This document shows, one piece after another, positions 33,235 through 41,362 of a stretch of DNA of 54,338 nt. Source of the DNA: Bacillota bacterium (GTDB lineage: Bacteria > Bacillota > Clostridia > Christensenellales > CAG-138); the NCBI GenBank assembly GCA_023455425.1, contig JAEYCM010000031.1, positions 1 to 54,338 on the forward strand. The letters run 5' to 3'. The notes below the pieces were generated by a model, which had not been told where the DNA came from, did no database searches, and saw only the letters and a program-made list of their open reading frames with translations. A program made the translations under genes and the position numbers. The number at the start of each line of letters is the position of its first letter. The first letter of the stretch is position 1.

Positions 33235-33940
33235 CGTACACCTCCTGATACGGGAACACCGGCCCGTCTTTGCAGATGCGCTTTTGGCCCGCTGTTGTCT
33301 TGCAGGTACATCCCAGGCACGCACCGACGCCGCAGGCCATATGCTTTTCCAGCGAAACGTAAAGCTTCGCGTTTGCTTCTCGCGCCGCTTGCGCCGCGGC
33401 GCGCAGCATGGGCACAGGGCCGCAGGCGTAGTAGGTCGCAGGGCGGGTGAAATCCACATCCGCGATAACATATCCGCCGAGATTTACTGTTACCTTATTG
33501 GAAAGCGCCGCAAATTCTTCTTTGAGATACGCCTCCTCGCGGAAACCGAGATAGGTTTCGATGCGCCGGTTCGGGTCCGTTTCGCGAAGCGCTTTTAGTA
33601 GAAGATACAGCGGCGCCGTGCCGATCCCCCCGCCGATAAGTACCGCGTGTCCGGGGAGTATAGGGAAGCCGTTGCCGCAGGGACCCTGCACGGTCAACTC
33701 CCGGCCCGGCAGCATACGGGAAAACAGCTCCGTTCCGCGCCCGGCCGTCTGATATAGAAAGGAAAGCTCGCCCGTTTGCGCGTCTGCGTCAAACAGGCTG
33801 ATGGGTCGACTTAAAAACGGGTCCAGCGTATCCGGCTGCCGCAGCATGTAGAATTGCCCGGCGCGACCCATAGGCGCGGCGGATAAACGCATGCGGTAAA
33901 TATGTTCCGCAATGCGTATGTTTTCAACGATCACAGCCAT
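33224..33940 (-). CDS. pyrK: Dihydroorotate dehydrogenase B, electron-transfer subunit
   Basis: A 238-residue flavoprotein of the ferredoxin-reductase type. It has an FAD-binding RPISLFD motif (about residue 45) and a nucleotide-binding GGGIGTAPLY. The C-terminal [2Fe-2S] cysteines lie in CGVGACLGCTCKT and RICKDGPVF. It links PyrD to NAD+, and its presence confirms the 1B type of enzyme typical of Firmicutes. It overlaps both pyrD and pyrF. Confidence 0.95.
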   Translation of the reverse strand: MAVIVENIRIAEHIYRMRLSAAPMGRAGQFYMLRQPDTLDPFLSRPISLFDADAQTGELSFLYQTAGRGTELFSRMLPGRELTVQGPCGNGFPILPGHAVLIGGGIGTAPLYLLLKALRETDPNRRIETYLGFREEAYLKEEFAALSNKVTVNLGGYVIADVDFTRPATYYACGPVPMLRAAAQAAREANAKLYVSLEKHMACGVGACLGCTCKTTAGQKRICKDGPVFPYQEVYDAI

Positions 33941-34782
33941 TGCAGGATATCCTCCCGCATGGCGAGGACGGCGTTGTGTACGTATACGTCAAAATCGCTC
34001 TCTTCCGTCTTGCCCTTGTGCGCCGTGATGAGCCCGCGGGAGGAATTGACCACCCCGCGCACGCCGTCCCGGAAGAATGCCGCGATATCCTTGCCCGTGC
34101 CGCCTTGCGCGCCGTAACCGGGGATGAGCAGGAAGGTGTGCGGCAATAACTGCCGTATGGCTTCAAATTCTTCCGGGTAGGTAAGGCCGGTTACCGCGCC
34201 GATGGCAGAAAATCCGCTTGCGCCGAGAAACGCCTTGCCCCATTCGGAGACTTTCTGCGCCATGCGCTGGTAAAGCGTGCTGCCGCCAATATCCAGATCC
34301 TGAAAATCTCCGCTTGATGGGTTGGAGGTCTTCACCAGCACAAAGAGCCCCTTGCCTTTTTCAAGATATGGATAGTAGGGGGAGACAGCGTCCTCGCCCA
34401 TGTAGGCGTTGACGGTGATGATATCCGTTTCAAAATCCCCGGTAAAGTGCCCCTGCGCGTACTGTGCAGCGGTGGAGGAAATATCCCCGCGCTTGACGTC
34501 GGAAATGACGACGCTTCCCTTTTCCCGCGCGTATTTTACCGTCTTTGCAAAGGACTGCATGCCGTCTAGGCCAAGCGCCTCGTAGCAGGCGACCTGCACC
34601 TTGAAGCAACCCGCATTTTCATATGTGGCGTCAATGATTTTGCGGTTGAATTCGTATATCTTTTCCCCTGCGGAACAATCCTGCCGTTTTAAATACTCCG
34701 GCAAAAAGGAAAGCTGCGTATCCAATCCCACGCAAACCGGGCCTTTTTTCTGCACATCTTTATAGAGCCTGTCCATACTCAT
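33931..34782 (-). CDS. pyrF: Orotidine-5'-phosphate decarboxylase (long type)
   Basis: The ATG at 34782 is preceded by GGAGGGGG, giving 283 residues, the length of the type 2 (long) PyrF group. It has VCVGLDTQLSFLPEY at the N-terminus and the catalytic D-x-K-x-x-D as SDVKRGDISST, plus LIPGYGAQGG near the end. It decarboxylates OMP to UMP. The start lies 23 bases inside pyrC and the end overlaps pyrK by ten bases, so this part of the operon is tightly coupled. Confidence 0.95.
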   Translation of the reverse strand: MSMDRLYKDVQKKGPVCVGLDTQLSFLPEYLKRQDCSAGEKIYEFNRKIIDATYENAGCFKVQVACYEALGLDGMQSFAKTVKYAREKGSVVISDVKRGDISSTAAQYAQGHFTGDFETDIITVNAYMGEDAVSPYYPYLEKGKGLFVLVKTSNPSSGDFQDLDIGGSTLYQRMAQKVSEWGKAFLGASGFSAIGAVTGLTYPEEFEAIRQLLPHTFLLIPGYGAQGGTGKDIAAFFRDGVRGVVNSSRGLITAHKGKTEESDFDVYVHNAVLAMREDILQWL

Positions 34783-35920
34783 AGCGCGTTTCCCCCTCCA
34801 CAATGGTCTGTAGTACCCGCCCGCGCGCCTTGCGCCCTTCAAACGGGGTGTTGTGCGATCTGGAGATCATGTCGTCCTTCTTTATTTCGTACTCTTCTTC
34901 CGTATCCAACACCACAAAATCCGCCGGATATCCCGGCGCTAAAAGCCCCGCCTTTAACTCAAGCCGCCGTGCCGGGGCGTAGGAGGTCAGCTCCGCAAGC
35001 CGTGTCAACGGGATATCGTGTGCGTGGAATACCGCAAGGAATATGCCGATGGCATATTCGATATTGGAAATGCCCGCCATGCCGTTTCGTTTATCTTCCT
35101 CCGTATGCGGTGCGTGGTCGGTGGAGAGGCAGTCCACCGTTCCGTCCTGGATACCTGCAATCAGCGCTTCCACATCGGCTTTGGTACGTAGCGGCGGGTT
35201 GACCTTGTACGCGTCGTCATAGCCGAACAGGTGGTGCGGCGTGACCTCACAGGTTAAATGAAGTCCTTCCGCCTTGGCCCGGCGTACCAGATCCACCGTT
35301 TCCGCCCGGCTGATATGGCCGATGTGCAAATTCCCGCCCGTTTCTTTTAGCAGCGCGATGTCCCGCGTGACGATCTGCCGCTCCGGCTGGCAATGGGTGC
35401 TGATGATAAAACCGTACCGCTTCGAGTCGAGCAGCAGCTGCCGCATAAAATCGTCCGAAAAGATCGTCTTGCCGTCGTTGGTGAGCATCTTTGTTACGTT
35501 AGAGAGCGCCGCGCGGTCGGTGGGGACGGTATCCTCCAAACTTTCGCCCGCGGCCGCCGCCTGCAAAAGTTTGCACAGCTTCAGTTGCCGCGCCTTTTCA
35601 TGGTTCTGTTCCACCAATTCAGGCGTAGCAATAACGGGATTGGTATTTGCCATGGCGCACAGCGTGGCGTAGCCGCCTTTGAGCGCCGCGCGCATGCCGG
35701 TTTCCATCGTTTCCTTTTGCGGGTAGCCCGGGTCCCGAAGATGGCAGTGCAGGTCGATAAACGCCGGGAGCAACGCGTTGCCGCCGACATCGACCGTCCG
35801 GTCGCTGTACTGGTGGCTCGCTTCCCCGCAGTACCGGATGAGGCCGTCTTCCACATACAGGTCTCCGAAACGGTCTCCCATGGCGTCAACTAGCCTTGCG
35901 TTAGAGTATCGGACGATCAA
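34760..35920 (-). CDS. pyrC: Dihydroorotase (class I)
   Basis: A 386-residue amidohydrolase with a TTG start preceded by AAGGAG. The metal-binding motif FIDLHCHLRDPGYPQKE is intact, as are the later histidines in STHCQPER and HIGHISRAE, and the metal aspartate in CLSTDHAPH. It cyclises N-carbamoyl-L-aspartate to dihydroorotate. It follows pyrI by 13 bases. The TTG start is the only in-frame option with a ribosome binding site. Confidence 0.93.
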   Translation of the reverse strand: MIVRYSNARLVDAMGDRFGDLYVEDGLIRYCGEASHQYSDRTVDVGGNALLPAFIDLHCHLRDPGYPQKETMETGMRAALKGGYATLCAMANTNPVIATPELVEQNHEKARQLKLCKLLQAAAAGESLEDTVPTDRAALSNVTKMLTNDGKTIFSDDFMRQLLLDSKRYGFIISTHCQPERQIVTRDIALLKETGGNLHIGHISRAETVDLVRRAKAEGLHLTCEVTPHHLFGYDDAYKVNPPLRTKADVEALIAGIQDGTVDCLSTDHAPHTEEDKRNGMAGISNIEYAIGIFLAVFHAHDIPLTRLAELTSYAPARRLELKAGLLAPGYPADFVVLDTEEEYEIKKDDMISRSHNTPFEGRKARGRVLQTIVEGETRYEYGQAL

Positions 35921-35933
35921 TACGTTTCACTCC

Positions 35934-36356
35934 TTATAAGCGCGCCCGCGCATCGCAGTATTCGCAGGCGTATTCGTTCTTTTCTGCGTCTACCTGGTAG
36001 AACGAGGTGTGCGCAATGTGTTCCTGGTTGGTGATGCAGCGCGGATTCTTACAGGTGAGGATGCCCGTCACCCGTTCCGGCGGCGATAGCTTGATTTTGT
36101 TCACGCGCACGCCTTCCTTTACGTAGGAGATGGTCACGTTGGGGTCGATCAACCCCAGCACGTCGAGGTTCAGCTCCAGATTGGTTTCTATTTTGATCAG
36201 GTCCTTGTGGCCCATTTTGGTGCTGTCCACATTGCGCATGAGCACGACGACATCTTCAAGCTTGTCTAAGCCCAGTTGCTGAAAAATCTTATATCCGTGC
36301 CCTGCGCGGATATGATCGATGACGATGCCTTCCTTGAGTTTGGATACGTTGATCAT
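35934..36356 (-). CDS. pyrI: Aspartate carbamoyltransferase regulatory subunit
   Basis: A 140-residue protein of normal PyrI length. The N-terminal allosteric domain begins MINVSKLKEGIVIDHI and contains GLDKLEDVVVLMRNV. The C-terminal zinc domain has four cysteines (CKNPRC and CEYC). It binds nucleotides and holds PyrB trimers in the regulated dodecamer. Feedback control by CTP/UTP is therefore expected. Bacillus lacks this subunit, while many Clostridia have it. Confidence 0.95.
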   Translation of the reverse strand: MINVSKLKEGIVIDHIRAGHGYKIFQQLGLDKLEDVVVLMRNVDSTKMGHKDLIKIETNLELNLDVLGLIDPNVTISYVKEGVRVNKIKLSPPERVTGILTCKNPRCITNQEHIAHTSFYQVDAEKNEYACEYCDARARL

Positions 36357-36380
36357 TGCGTTTCCCTCCTTTTTAAACTC

Positions 36381-37316
36381 TTAGCGTTCCGCCGGTTCCA
36401 CGGCGCCCAGCAGCTTCATGATGAGCGCCATGCGCACATACATGCCGAACTTCACCTGCTCAAAGTACACCGCGCGGGGATCCTGATCCACCTCGGTGGC
36501 GATTTCGTTGACGCGCGGCAGCGGATGCATCACGATCATATCCTGCTTAGCGAGCGCCATTTTATCCGCGGTCAGGACGAAGAAGTCCTTCAGGCGCAGA
36601 TATTCCTCCTCGCTGATGAACCGCTCGCGCTGCACGCGGGACATGTAGAGGATATCGAGCATCGGCATTGCGGCTTCGAGATCCGTCGTTTCCGTAAAGG
36701 GCACGTTCGCCTTTTTAAGTGCCTGCTTGACGTAGGAGGGCATGGTCAGCTCTTCCGGGGAGATGAACAGGAAGGTTACGTTTTCGTAGCGGGAGAGACA
36801 TGTCACCAGCGAATGGATGGTGCGGCCGAACTTGAGATCTCCGCATACGCCTACCGTCAGCCCTCTAAAGCTTCGTTTATAGTTGCGGATGGTCAAGAGA
36901 TCGGTCAGCGTCTGGGTGGGGTGGTGGTGGCCGCCGTCGCCCGCGTTGATGACGGGGCAGGAGGCGTACTGGCTCATCAGCTTCGCCGTTCCCTCCTTGG
37001 GGTGGCGCACCACGATGATATCCGCATACTGCGCCACCGTGCGGGCGCTGTCCGCGATCGTCTCGCCTTTTGCGGCGCTGGAGGTGGAAGGGTCCGAGAA
37101 GCCGATGGTGCTGCCGCCCAAGCGGAGCATGGCCGCGTCAAAGGAAAACTTGGTGCGGGTAGAAGGCTCATAAAAAAGGCTTGCAAGGAGTTTTCCTTTG
37201 CACGCCTCTTGATAATGGGGGGGATTTTGAATGATGCGTTCTGCGAGGGACAATACTTCCTCAATCTCCGCGAGGGAGAAATCTCCCGGGGCAATCAGGC
37301 TTTTGTTTTGAAGCAT
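36381..37316 (-). CDS. pyrB: Aspartate carbamoyltransferase catalytic subunit
   Basis: AAAGGAG six bases upstream sets the start at 37316 (311 residues). It has the carbamoyl-phosphate site FYEPSTRTKFSFDAA, HPTQTLTDLLTI, and the aspartate-loop HPLPRVNEI. It makes N-carbamoyl-aspartate, the committed step of pyrimidine synthesis, and should assemble with PyrI from the next gene. It is the first gene of the operon, after a leader of about 205 bases that contains a terminator. Confidence 0.96.
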   Translation of the reverse strand: MLQNKSLIAPGDFSLAEIEEVLSLAERIIQNPPHYQEACKGKLLASLFYEPSTRTKFSFDAAMLRLGGSTIGFSDPSTSSAAKGETIADSARTVAQYADIIVVRHPKEGTAKLMSQYASCPVINAGDGGHHHPTQTLTDLLTIRNYKRSFRGLTVGVCGDLKFGRTIHSLVTCLSRYENVTFLFISPEELTMPSYVKQALKKANVPFTETTDLEAAMPMLDILYMSRVQRERFISEEEYLRLKDFFVLTADKMALAKQDMIVMHPLPRVNEIATEVDQDPRAVYFEQVKFGMYVRMALIMKLLGAVEPAER

Positions 37317-37394
37317 GTGCGTCTCCTTTCCGTGTACGGGCGGCCATCGGCAGAAACTCCGTGAGGCCTTTTTTCTATGCTGCATACTTTATTG

Positions 37395-37434
37395 CAAAAA
37401 AAAACACTTGGCTTAGAAAGCACCAGTGTTTTTC
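37395..37434 (-). terminator. Attenuator terminator in the pyr operon leader
   Basis: On the minus strand AAAAACACTGG pairs with CCAAGTGTTTTT (one bulged base), followed by a run of nine T residues. It lies about 80 bases before pyrB and about 90 bases after the promoter. This is the place expected of a conditional terminator that controls the operon. Confidence 0.75.
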
Positions 37435-37435
37435 T

Positions 37436-37522
37436 TTACGTCGGTTTTATTCGGTTGTATATTAGCCGAAGCCTCATACGTTCGTTGCCTTTCTGTATTG
37501 AGCGCCATATATGCGCATTCAT
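37436..37522 (-). CDS. Candidate leader peptide of the pyr operon
   Basis: A 28-codon frame starts near the predicted transcription start (ATG at 37522) and stops two bases before the attenuator stem. Its second in-frame ATG (37477) is preceded by AGAAAGG and would give a 13-residue peptide (MRLRLIYNRIKPT). If translated, the ribosome would reach the foot of the terminator stem. This would suit coupled transcription-translation attenuation like that of E. coli pyrBI. The coding evidence is weak. Confidence 0.3.
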   Translation of the reverse strand: MNAHIWRSIQKGNERMRLRLIYNRIKPT

Positions 37523-37529
37523 TTTGACA

Positions 37530-37558
37530 AGGATACTAAAATTGCGCCTGTCTGTCAA
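37530..37558 (-). promoter_or_regulatory. Sigma-A promoter of the pyr operon
   Basis: On the minus strand TTGACA (37558-37553) and TATCCT (37535-37530) are 17 bases apart. The leader to pyrB is about 205 bases. No PyrR-binding consensus could be matched in it. The remaining 37559-37788 is AT-rich and holds a possible plus-strand -10 (TATAAT at 37707-37712) for the NlpC/P60 gene. Confidence 0.8.
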
Positions 37559-37788
37559 CGGGTTTTTCATCCAATTTCAAAAGAAATTTTAAGGGCAGGC
37601 GTTGTCCGATGGCATTTTGTACAGCGAAATATATCGAAACGAAGAAAATATCGGAAATAATTGAAAACGAATTGTTAAATGAATCCTTTCGATCCATGAT
37701 TTACGATATAATGGAGAAAATACGCTGTACTGCATGAAATAGTGCGGTTACGGCAGTGGATTGATTTCAACAAACACGGAGGAACTTC

Positions 37789-39516
37789 ATGCGCAGACGC
37801 GCGCTTTGTATGTACTTATCCTGCATTCTATTGATCGGCTCCTTTTTGCAGGCAGGCGAACGCCGCGTGCTTGCCGAAGGGGAAATTGGCATGCCGCAAG
37901 AGACCCTTGCAGTGGAAACCCCGCTTGAAACGCCCGCGCAGGAAACGGCCAGCCCCACGCTCTCCCCGGAACCCACGCCCGCCCCGGAGGAAACGCCCGC
38001 CCCGGAGGAAACGCCCGCGGGTGAGCCGACGCCTATGCCGGAACCTACGCCCGTGCTCCCGGCTTCTCCTACGCCGGTACCCACGCTGATTCCTACGCCT
38101 ACGCCGATCCTTTCCCCTTCGCCCAGCCCTACGCCCACGCCGCTGCCCTATGCCGTATGGATCAACGCACACAACATCACCATTCCCGCAGGTACGCGGC
38201 TTTCCTTACATATGCTTGTGTCTGCGGAGGATGAGCTTGGGCAGGAGCTTGCGGTAACGGTGCACGACGACGGGGGATTTTCATCCGATGTGCCGGGCGT
38301 CTACCTTATCCGTTTTGCCGCCATGCACCCATTGAGCCATGAAACGGCGGTAGCGTTCTCCTTGGTGACCGTAATTGGGGAAGAAACGGAAGAACAAAAA
38401 AGCACGCTCATCGGCACCAGCGATTCCCGCTACCGCAAATATCGGGAATACCGGGATATGATCTCAGAGGATCTGCAGCGCGTCATATCTGAACTCAATC
38501 AGGAATTTGAAGAGCGCGTGGCGCTGCTGAAGGGCGCTTTTGACGATGCCGAGGAGTTTACGCTACTGCGCGTCGTGCCTGTGCAGGAGGAAACGGATGA
38601 AATTGAGCCTGTACGCGCCGCGACCCAAAGCACGCTTGTTGCGCTTGATACCCCGGCTGTCTCCAACTGGTCCCAGGTGCTTGCGGTATTTGTGGCGAAA
38701 AGTTCTCTGGAGGTAGAGGAACCGCTCGATCTTTATAACTTAAGAAAAATCCCGCTCGACGGCATCCGGGACGTATTTTGGGATATGCACGCGCTCACGT
38801 TCCATGTGGAGAACGGCGCGCTCAAGGTCATGCTGGAGGAAAAGAGCAGCCAGGAGATGGCGCTTCTATACGGCCTTGACGAAAGAAGAGCCGCACAATT
38901 GGATGAACTGATGCAGCCGGAATTCCAGCGCCTGTTCGCCTCGCTCACGGGAGATAAGTCGTTTACGGATATGACAGAGGAACAGGAGGAAAAAATACGT
39001 CAAAACCTGCCCCAAGGGCTGACGATGCAGCGGGAGCAGATTGTTTTAACGGCCTACTCGCTCTTGGGTCAGGTGGAGTACTTCTGGGGCGGGAAATACC
39101 CCGAGGTCGGCTGGAATCCGCTTTGGGGCGTACCCAAGGTGGTTACCTCCCTGGGAAGCACCACCACAGGCACCGTACAAAACTTTGGGCTTGACTGCAG
39201 CGGCTTTGTTACATGGACGTTTGTCAATGCCGCGGAGGACACTAAGCTGGCCGACGCGATAGGCGAAGGGTCGGCACGGCAGTGGAGCAATTCCCTTACG
39301 CTTGGATGGGATGAGGCGCAGCCCGGAGACCTCGCGTTCCGCGCGGTACCGGGGGCTTCCCCTGTCAACCATGTGGGCATTGTGGTGGAAAAGCGGGAGG
39401 ATGGCACGTACCTTGTGGCGCACTGTTCCTCCAGCCGGGATAACGTGGTGGTGACCGAAGCCTGGTCGAGCGGCTTCCGGTATATGAGGAGGCCGGTATT
39501 GTATGCGGATGCGTAG
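37789..39516 (+). CDS. Secreted NlpC/P60 cell-wall hydrolase
   Basis: A 575-residue protein with a signal peptide (about 1-28), a long Pro/Thr/Glu-rich low-complexity linker (about 35-120), and an Ig-like domain (about 122-200, PAGTRLSLHMLVSAED, DVPGVYLIRF). A helical middle region follows, then a C-terminal NlpC/P60 domain (about 420-575). Catalytic Cys is in FGLDCSGFVTWTF and His in NHVGIVVE, with a third polar residue near LVAHCSSS. It should cut peptide cross-links of the wall. There is an unusual Gly/Val/Trp-rich insertion just before the catalytic Cys. The linker suggests it spans the wall. Confidence 0.9.
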   Translation: MRRRALCMYLSCILLIGSFLQAGERRVLAEGEIGMPQETLAVETPLETPAQETASPTLSPEPTPAPEETPAPEETPAGEPTPMPEPTPVLPASPTPVPTLIPTPTPILSPSPSPTPTPLPYAVWINAHNITIPAGTRLSLHMLVSAEDELGQELAVTVHDDGGFSSDVPGVYLIRFAAMHPLSHETAVAFSLVTVIGEETEEQKSTLIGTSDSRYRKYREYRDMISEDLQRVISELNQEFEERVALLKGAFDDAEEFTLLRVVPVQEETDEIEPVRAATQSTLVALDTPAVSNWSQVLAVFVAKSSLEVEEPLDLYNLRKIPLDGIRDVFWDMHALTFHVENGALKVMLEEKSSQEMALLYGLDERRAAQLDELMQPEFQRLFASLTGDKSFTDMTEEQEEKIRQNLPQGLTMQREQIVLTAYSLLGQVEYFWGGKYPEVGWNPLWGVPKVVTSLGSTTTGTVQNFGLDCSGFVTWTFVNAAEDTKLADAIGEGSARQWSNSLTLGWDEAQPGDLAFRAVPGASPVNHVGIVVEKREDGTYLVAHCSSSRDNVVVTEAWSSGFRYMRRPVLYADA

Positions 39517-40276
39517 ACGGAACTTGGCGCTTGCGGCGGTCTGTGCGCTGTGCCTGATGCTGCCTGCCGTGGCACTGGCGGAAGAGACGTATATAACCTG
39601 GGAAAGCGAGCCGGAGGAAAGCGGCAGCGTAGAGGCGGGGGATACCATCCGCTACGCGTTTACGCTGGAAGAAGCCGCACAGACAGAGGCTTGGACGGCG
39701 CTTCGCGTGCAGCTTGGGAACGGGTTGCTGCTGCAGCCGGAGTCCATATCCGTTGTATTGGCGCAGCAGCCATCCCCGGCGGAGTCAGCAGAGCGGGAAG
39801 AAACCCCGCAAGATCCTTCAGGGCCGGAAGCAACTGCAAACAGTATGCCGGATGACGTGCAGTGGGAGATCATACCCGGAAACGACGGATTTGTGGTTTT
39901 GCTTTCCAGCATCCATGCGGGGGATGCGGTCTCGTTCCTGGCGAACGTGCAGGCACAGGGCGAAGTCAGCGCCGCCGTGCGGACCGATGCGTTTACTGCT
40001 GCAATTACCCATACGCTTGTAGTACCGCCAACGCCCTTGCCTGCTGCCGCGACGCCCGCGCCTGTTGTGGCGCAGCAGACAGCGCCGGGGGCTATTCATA
40101 TCCTGCTTGCGGTTGCAATTATCGCTGTGCTGGCGCTGATAGGAACCGTTGCATACCGTCGCTTGATACGGCCCAGGGTGCGTTCCGGACAGATGGAGGC
40201 GCCTTCTGCAGAAGAAACGAAGGAGAACGCCGATCCGCTCCAACCCGAAGAAAAAGAACAGGATATTCAGACCTAG
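39503..40276 (+). CDS. Exported single-pass membrane protein, unknown
   Basis: A 257-residue protein that starts 14 bases before the NlpC/P60 gene ends, with GGAGG ten bases upstream. It has a signal peptide (about 1-26), a beta-rich extracellular domain (about 27-170) with an AGDTIRYAFTLEEAA and HAGDAVSFLANVQAQG repeat-like pattern, a Pro/Ala linker, and a membrane segment near residues 200-220 (IHILLAVAIIAVLALIGTVAY). A charged cytoplasmic tail ends the protein. It resembles DUF11/cohesin-like surface modules loosely. Coupling to the hydrolase gene suggests it anchors or regulates it; that is inference. Confidence 0.75.
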   Translation: MRMRRRNLALAAVCALCLMLPAVALAEETYITWESEPEESGSVEAGDTIRYAFTLEEAAQTEAWTALRVQLGNGLLLQPESISVVLAQQPSPAESAEREETPQDPSGPEATANSMPDDVQWEIIPGNDGFVVLLSSIHAGDAVSFLANVQAQGEVSAAVRTDAFTAAITHTLVVPPTPLPAAATPAPVVAQQTAPGAIHILLAVAIIAVLALIGTVAYRRLIRPRVRSGQMEAPSAEETKENADPLQPEEKEQDIQT

Positions 40277-40364
40277 ACGGCTTGGGTCAATCAAGGCGCT
40301 TGTTCACAGGCCATACGCGATCATGATACAAAGGATACGGTCCATAGCGATAAGGAGGCAGTTT

Positions 40365-40832
40365 ATGAGCGGAAAAGCGTTTGTCAGGAGGGCCGAAACG
40401 GCGGACTGCATTGAGAAATCAGAACATGGGTACGAGTTTAAGAAAAGAGTCATCGTGGGAAAAGAGGAGTCGGAGCATTTTGACGTTTCCATCTATGAAG
40501 TGCCGCCGGGTAAGGCCGCGGTTCCTTATCATTATCACATGCGAAACGAGGAAGTGTTTTTTATTATTAGCGGGACAGGGCTTTTAAAGACCCCCGAAGG
40601 AGAACGAACGGTGACCGCCGGCGATTTTCTCTATTTCCCGAACAATGAAACGGGAGCGCATAAGGTAACGAACGTATCGGAAACCGAGCCGCTGGTTTAT
40701 GCGGATTTTGATATCAGGTACGATCCCGAAGTCGCGTTTTATCCCGATTCCAACAAGGTTGGCATTTTCGGCAAAGGAACCCGTTTGATTTTTCCGGTTT
40801 CCAAACAGGTGGACTACTACGAGGGGGAGTAG
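40365..40832 (+). CDS. Cupin domain protein
   Basis: AAGGAGG six bases upstream sets the start (155 residues). It has the two cupin motifs: VPYHYHMRNEEVFFIISGTG (metal-binding His/Glu) and the second motif around AGDFLYFPNNETGAHKV. It is a small single-domain cytoplasmic cupin, with sugar isomerases, dioxygenases and metal-dependent sensors among relatives, so the function is open. It stands alone, followed by a terminator. Confidence 0.85.
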   Translation: MSGKAFVRRAETADCIEKSEHGYEFKKRVIVGKEESEHFDVSIYEVPPGKAAVPYHYHMRNEEVFFIISGTGLLKTPEGERTVTAGDFLYFPNNETGAHKVTNVSETEPLVYADFDIRYDPEVAFYPDSNKVGIFGKGTRLIFPVSKQVDYYEGE

Positions 40833-40882
40833 CAAAAGCAACAGGCCAAACAGAGGCGGGGCGCTCGCTAAACGTCCTGTTC

Positions 40883-40909
40883 AAAAAGCCGGCTTGGGTC
40901 GGCTTTTTT
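40883..40909 (+). terminator. Terminator after the cupin gene
   Basis: AAAAAGCCG pairs with CGGCTTTTT and extra T residues follow. It lies 50 bases after the stop codon and works best on the plus strand. Confidence 0.8.
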
Positions 40910-40958
40910 CGTTCGATCAATTTTGTAAAATAGTTTTAATATTCTTATATTGCGCATA

Positions 40959-40987
40959 TTGACATAGTGTGTAACACACACTATAAT
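40959..40987 (+). promoter_or_regulatory. Consensus promoter with embedded palindromic operator (PadR/HAAS operon)
   Basis: A perfect TTGACA (40959-40964) and perfect TATAAT (40982-40987) are 17 bases apart. The spacer is part of a perfect 19-base palindrome TAGTGTGTAACACACACTA (40965-40983). A regulator bound there would block RNA polymerase directly. The PadR protein encoded just downstream is the obvious candidate. Confidence 0.85.
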
Positions 40988-41020
40988 TCGAAATATAATA
41001 TTAAATATGGGGATGTGCAT

Positions 41021-41362
41021 ATGGAGAGAGGAGAAATCATATCCAGCCTGGTGCTTGAGTTAAGACGCGGCAGCATCGTGCTTGCGGTGCTCAGCCAGCT
41101 CAAAAGCCCCATGTACGGATATAACCTGGTGAACGTCATGGGGGAAAGCGGCATCGCGGTGGAGGTCAATACGCTCTACCCGCTGCTAAGGCGGCTGGAA
41201 GGCCAGGGATTATTAAAAAGCGAATGGGAAACCGGGGGAGCAAAGCCAAGAAAGTACTACGTGATGACGGAGTTTGGGAATGAAATTTACGCGGTGCTCA
41301 AAAAGCACTGGGACGAAACGGTTGCAAGCATGAGCAGGCTGATGGAGGGGGAACAAAAATGA
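41021..41362 (+). CDS. PadR family transcriptional regulator
   Basis: The start ATGGAGAGAGG at 41021 has a modest GGGG site upstream; an earlier ATG would lie inside the promoter. The 113-residue protein has the PadR winged-helix pattern: ILELRRGSIVLAVLSQL-like helix 1 region, MYGYNLV, VEVNTLYPLLRRLEGQGLL and SEWETGGAKPRKYYVMT, with a short C-terminal dimerisation helix. PadR proteins are usually autorepressors. The next gene overlaps by four bases, and PadR/HAAS pairs are common in Firmicutes. Confidence 0.92.
   Translation: MERGEIISSLVLELRRGSIVLAVLSQLKSPMYGYNLVNVMGESGIAVEVNTLYPLLRRLEGQGLLKSEWETGGAKPRKYYVMTEFGNEIYAVLKKHWDETVASMSRLMEGEQK

Noticed and set aside
36276..37364. Plus-strand frame of 362 codons opposite pyrI and pyrB
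   Set aside because: Antisense to two certain genes, with a shadow-like composition and no start signal.
37317..37440. PyrR-binding element in the pyr leader
   Set aside because: GAGGC-containing stretches exist, but the bases before them do not fit the UCC-N-G-N-GAGG pattern, and the best partial match is on the wrong strand.
37960..38150. Tandem repeats / CRISPR-like array
   Set aside because: The periodicity is from Pro-Thr-Glu codons in the linker of the NlpC/P60 protein; there are no spacers or constant repeats.
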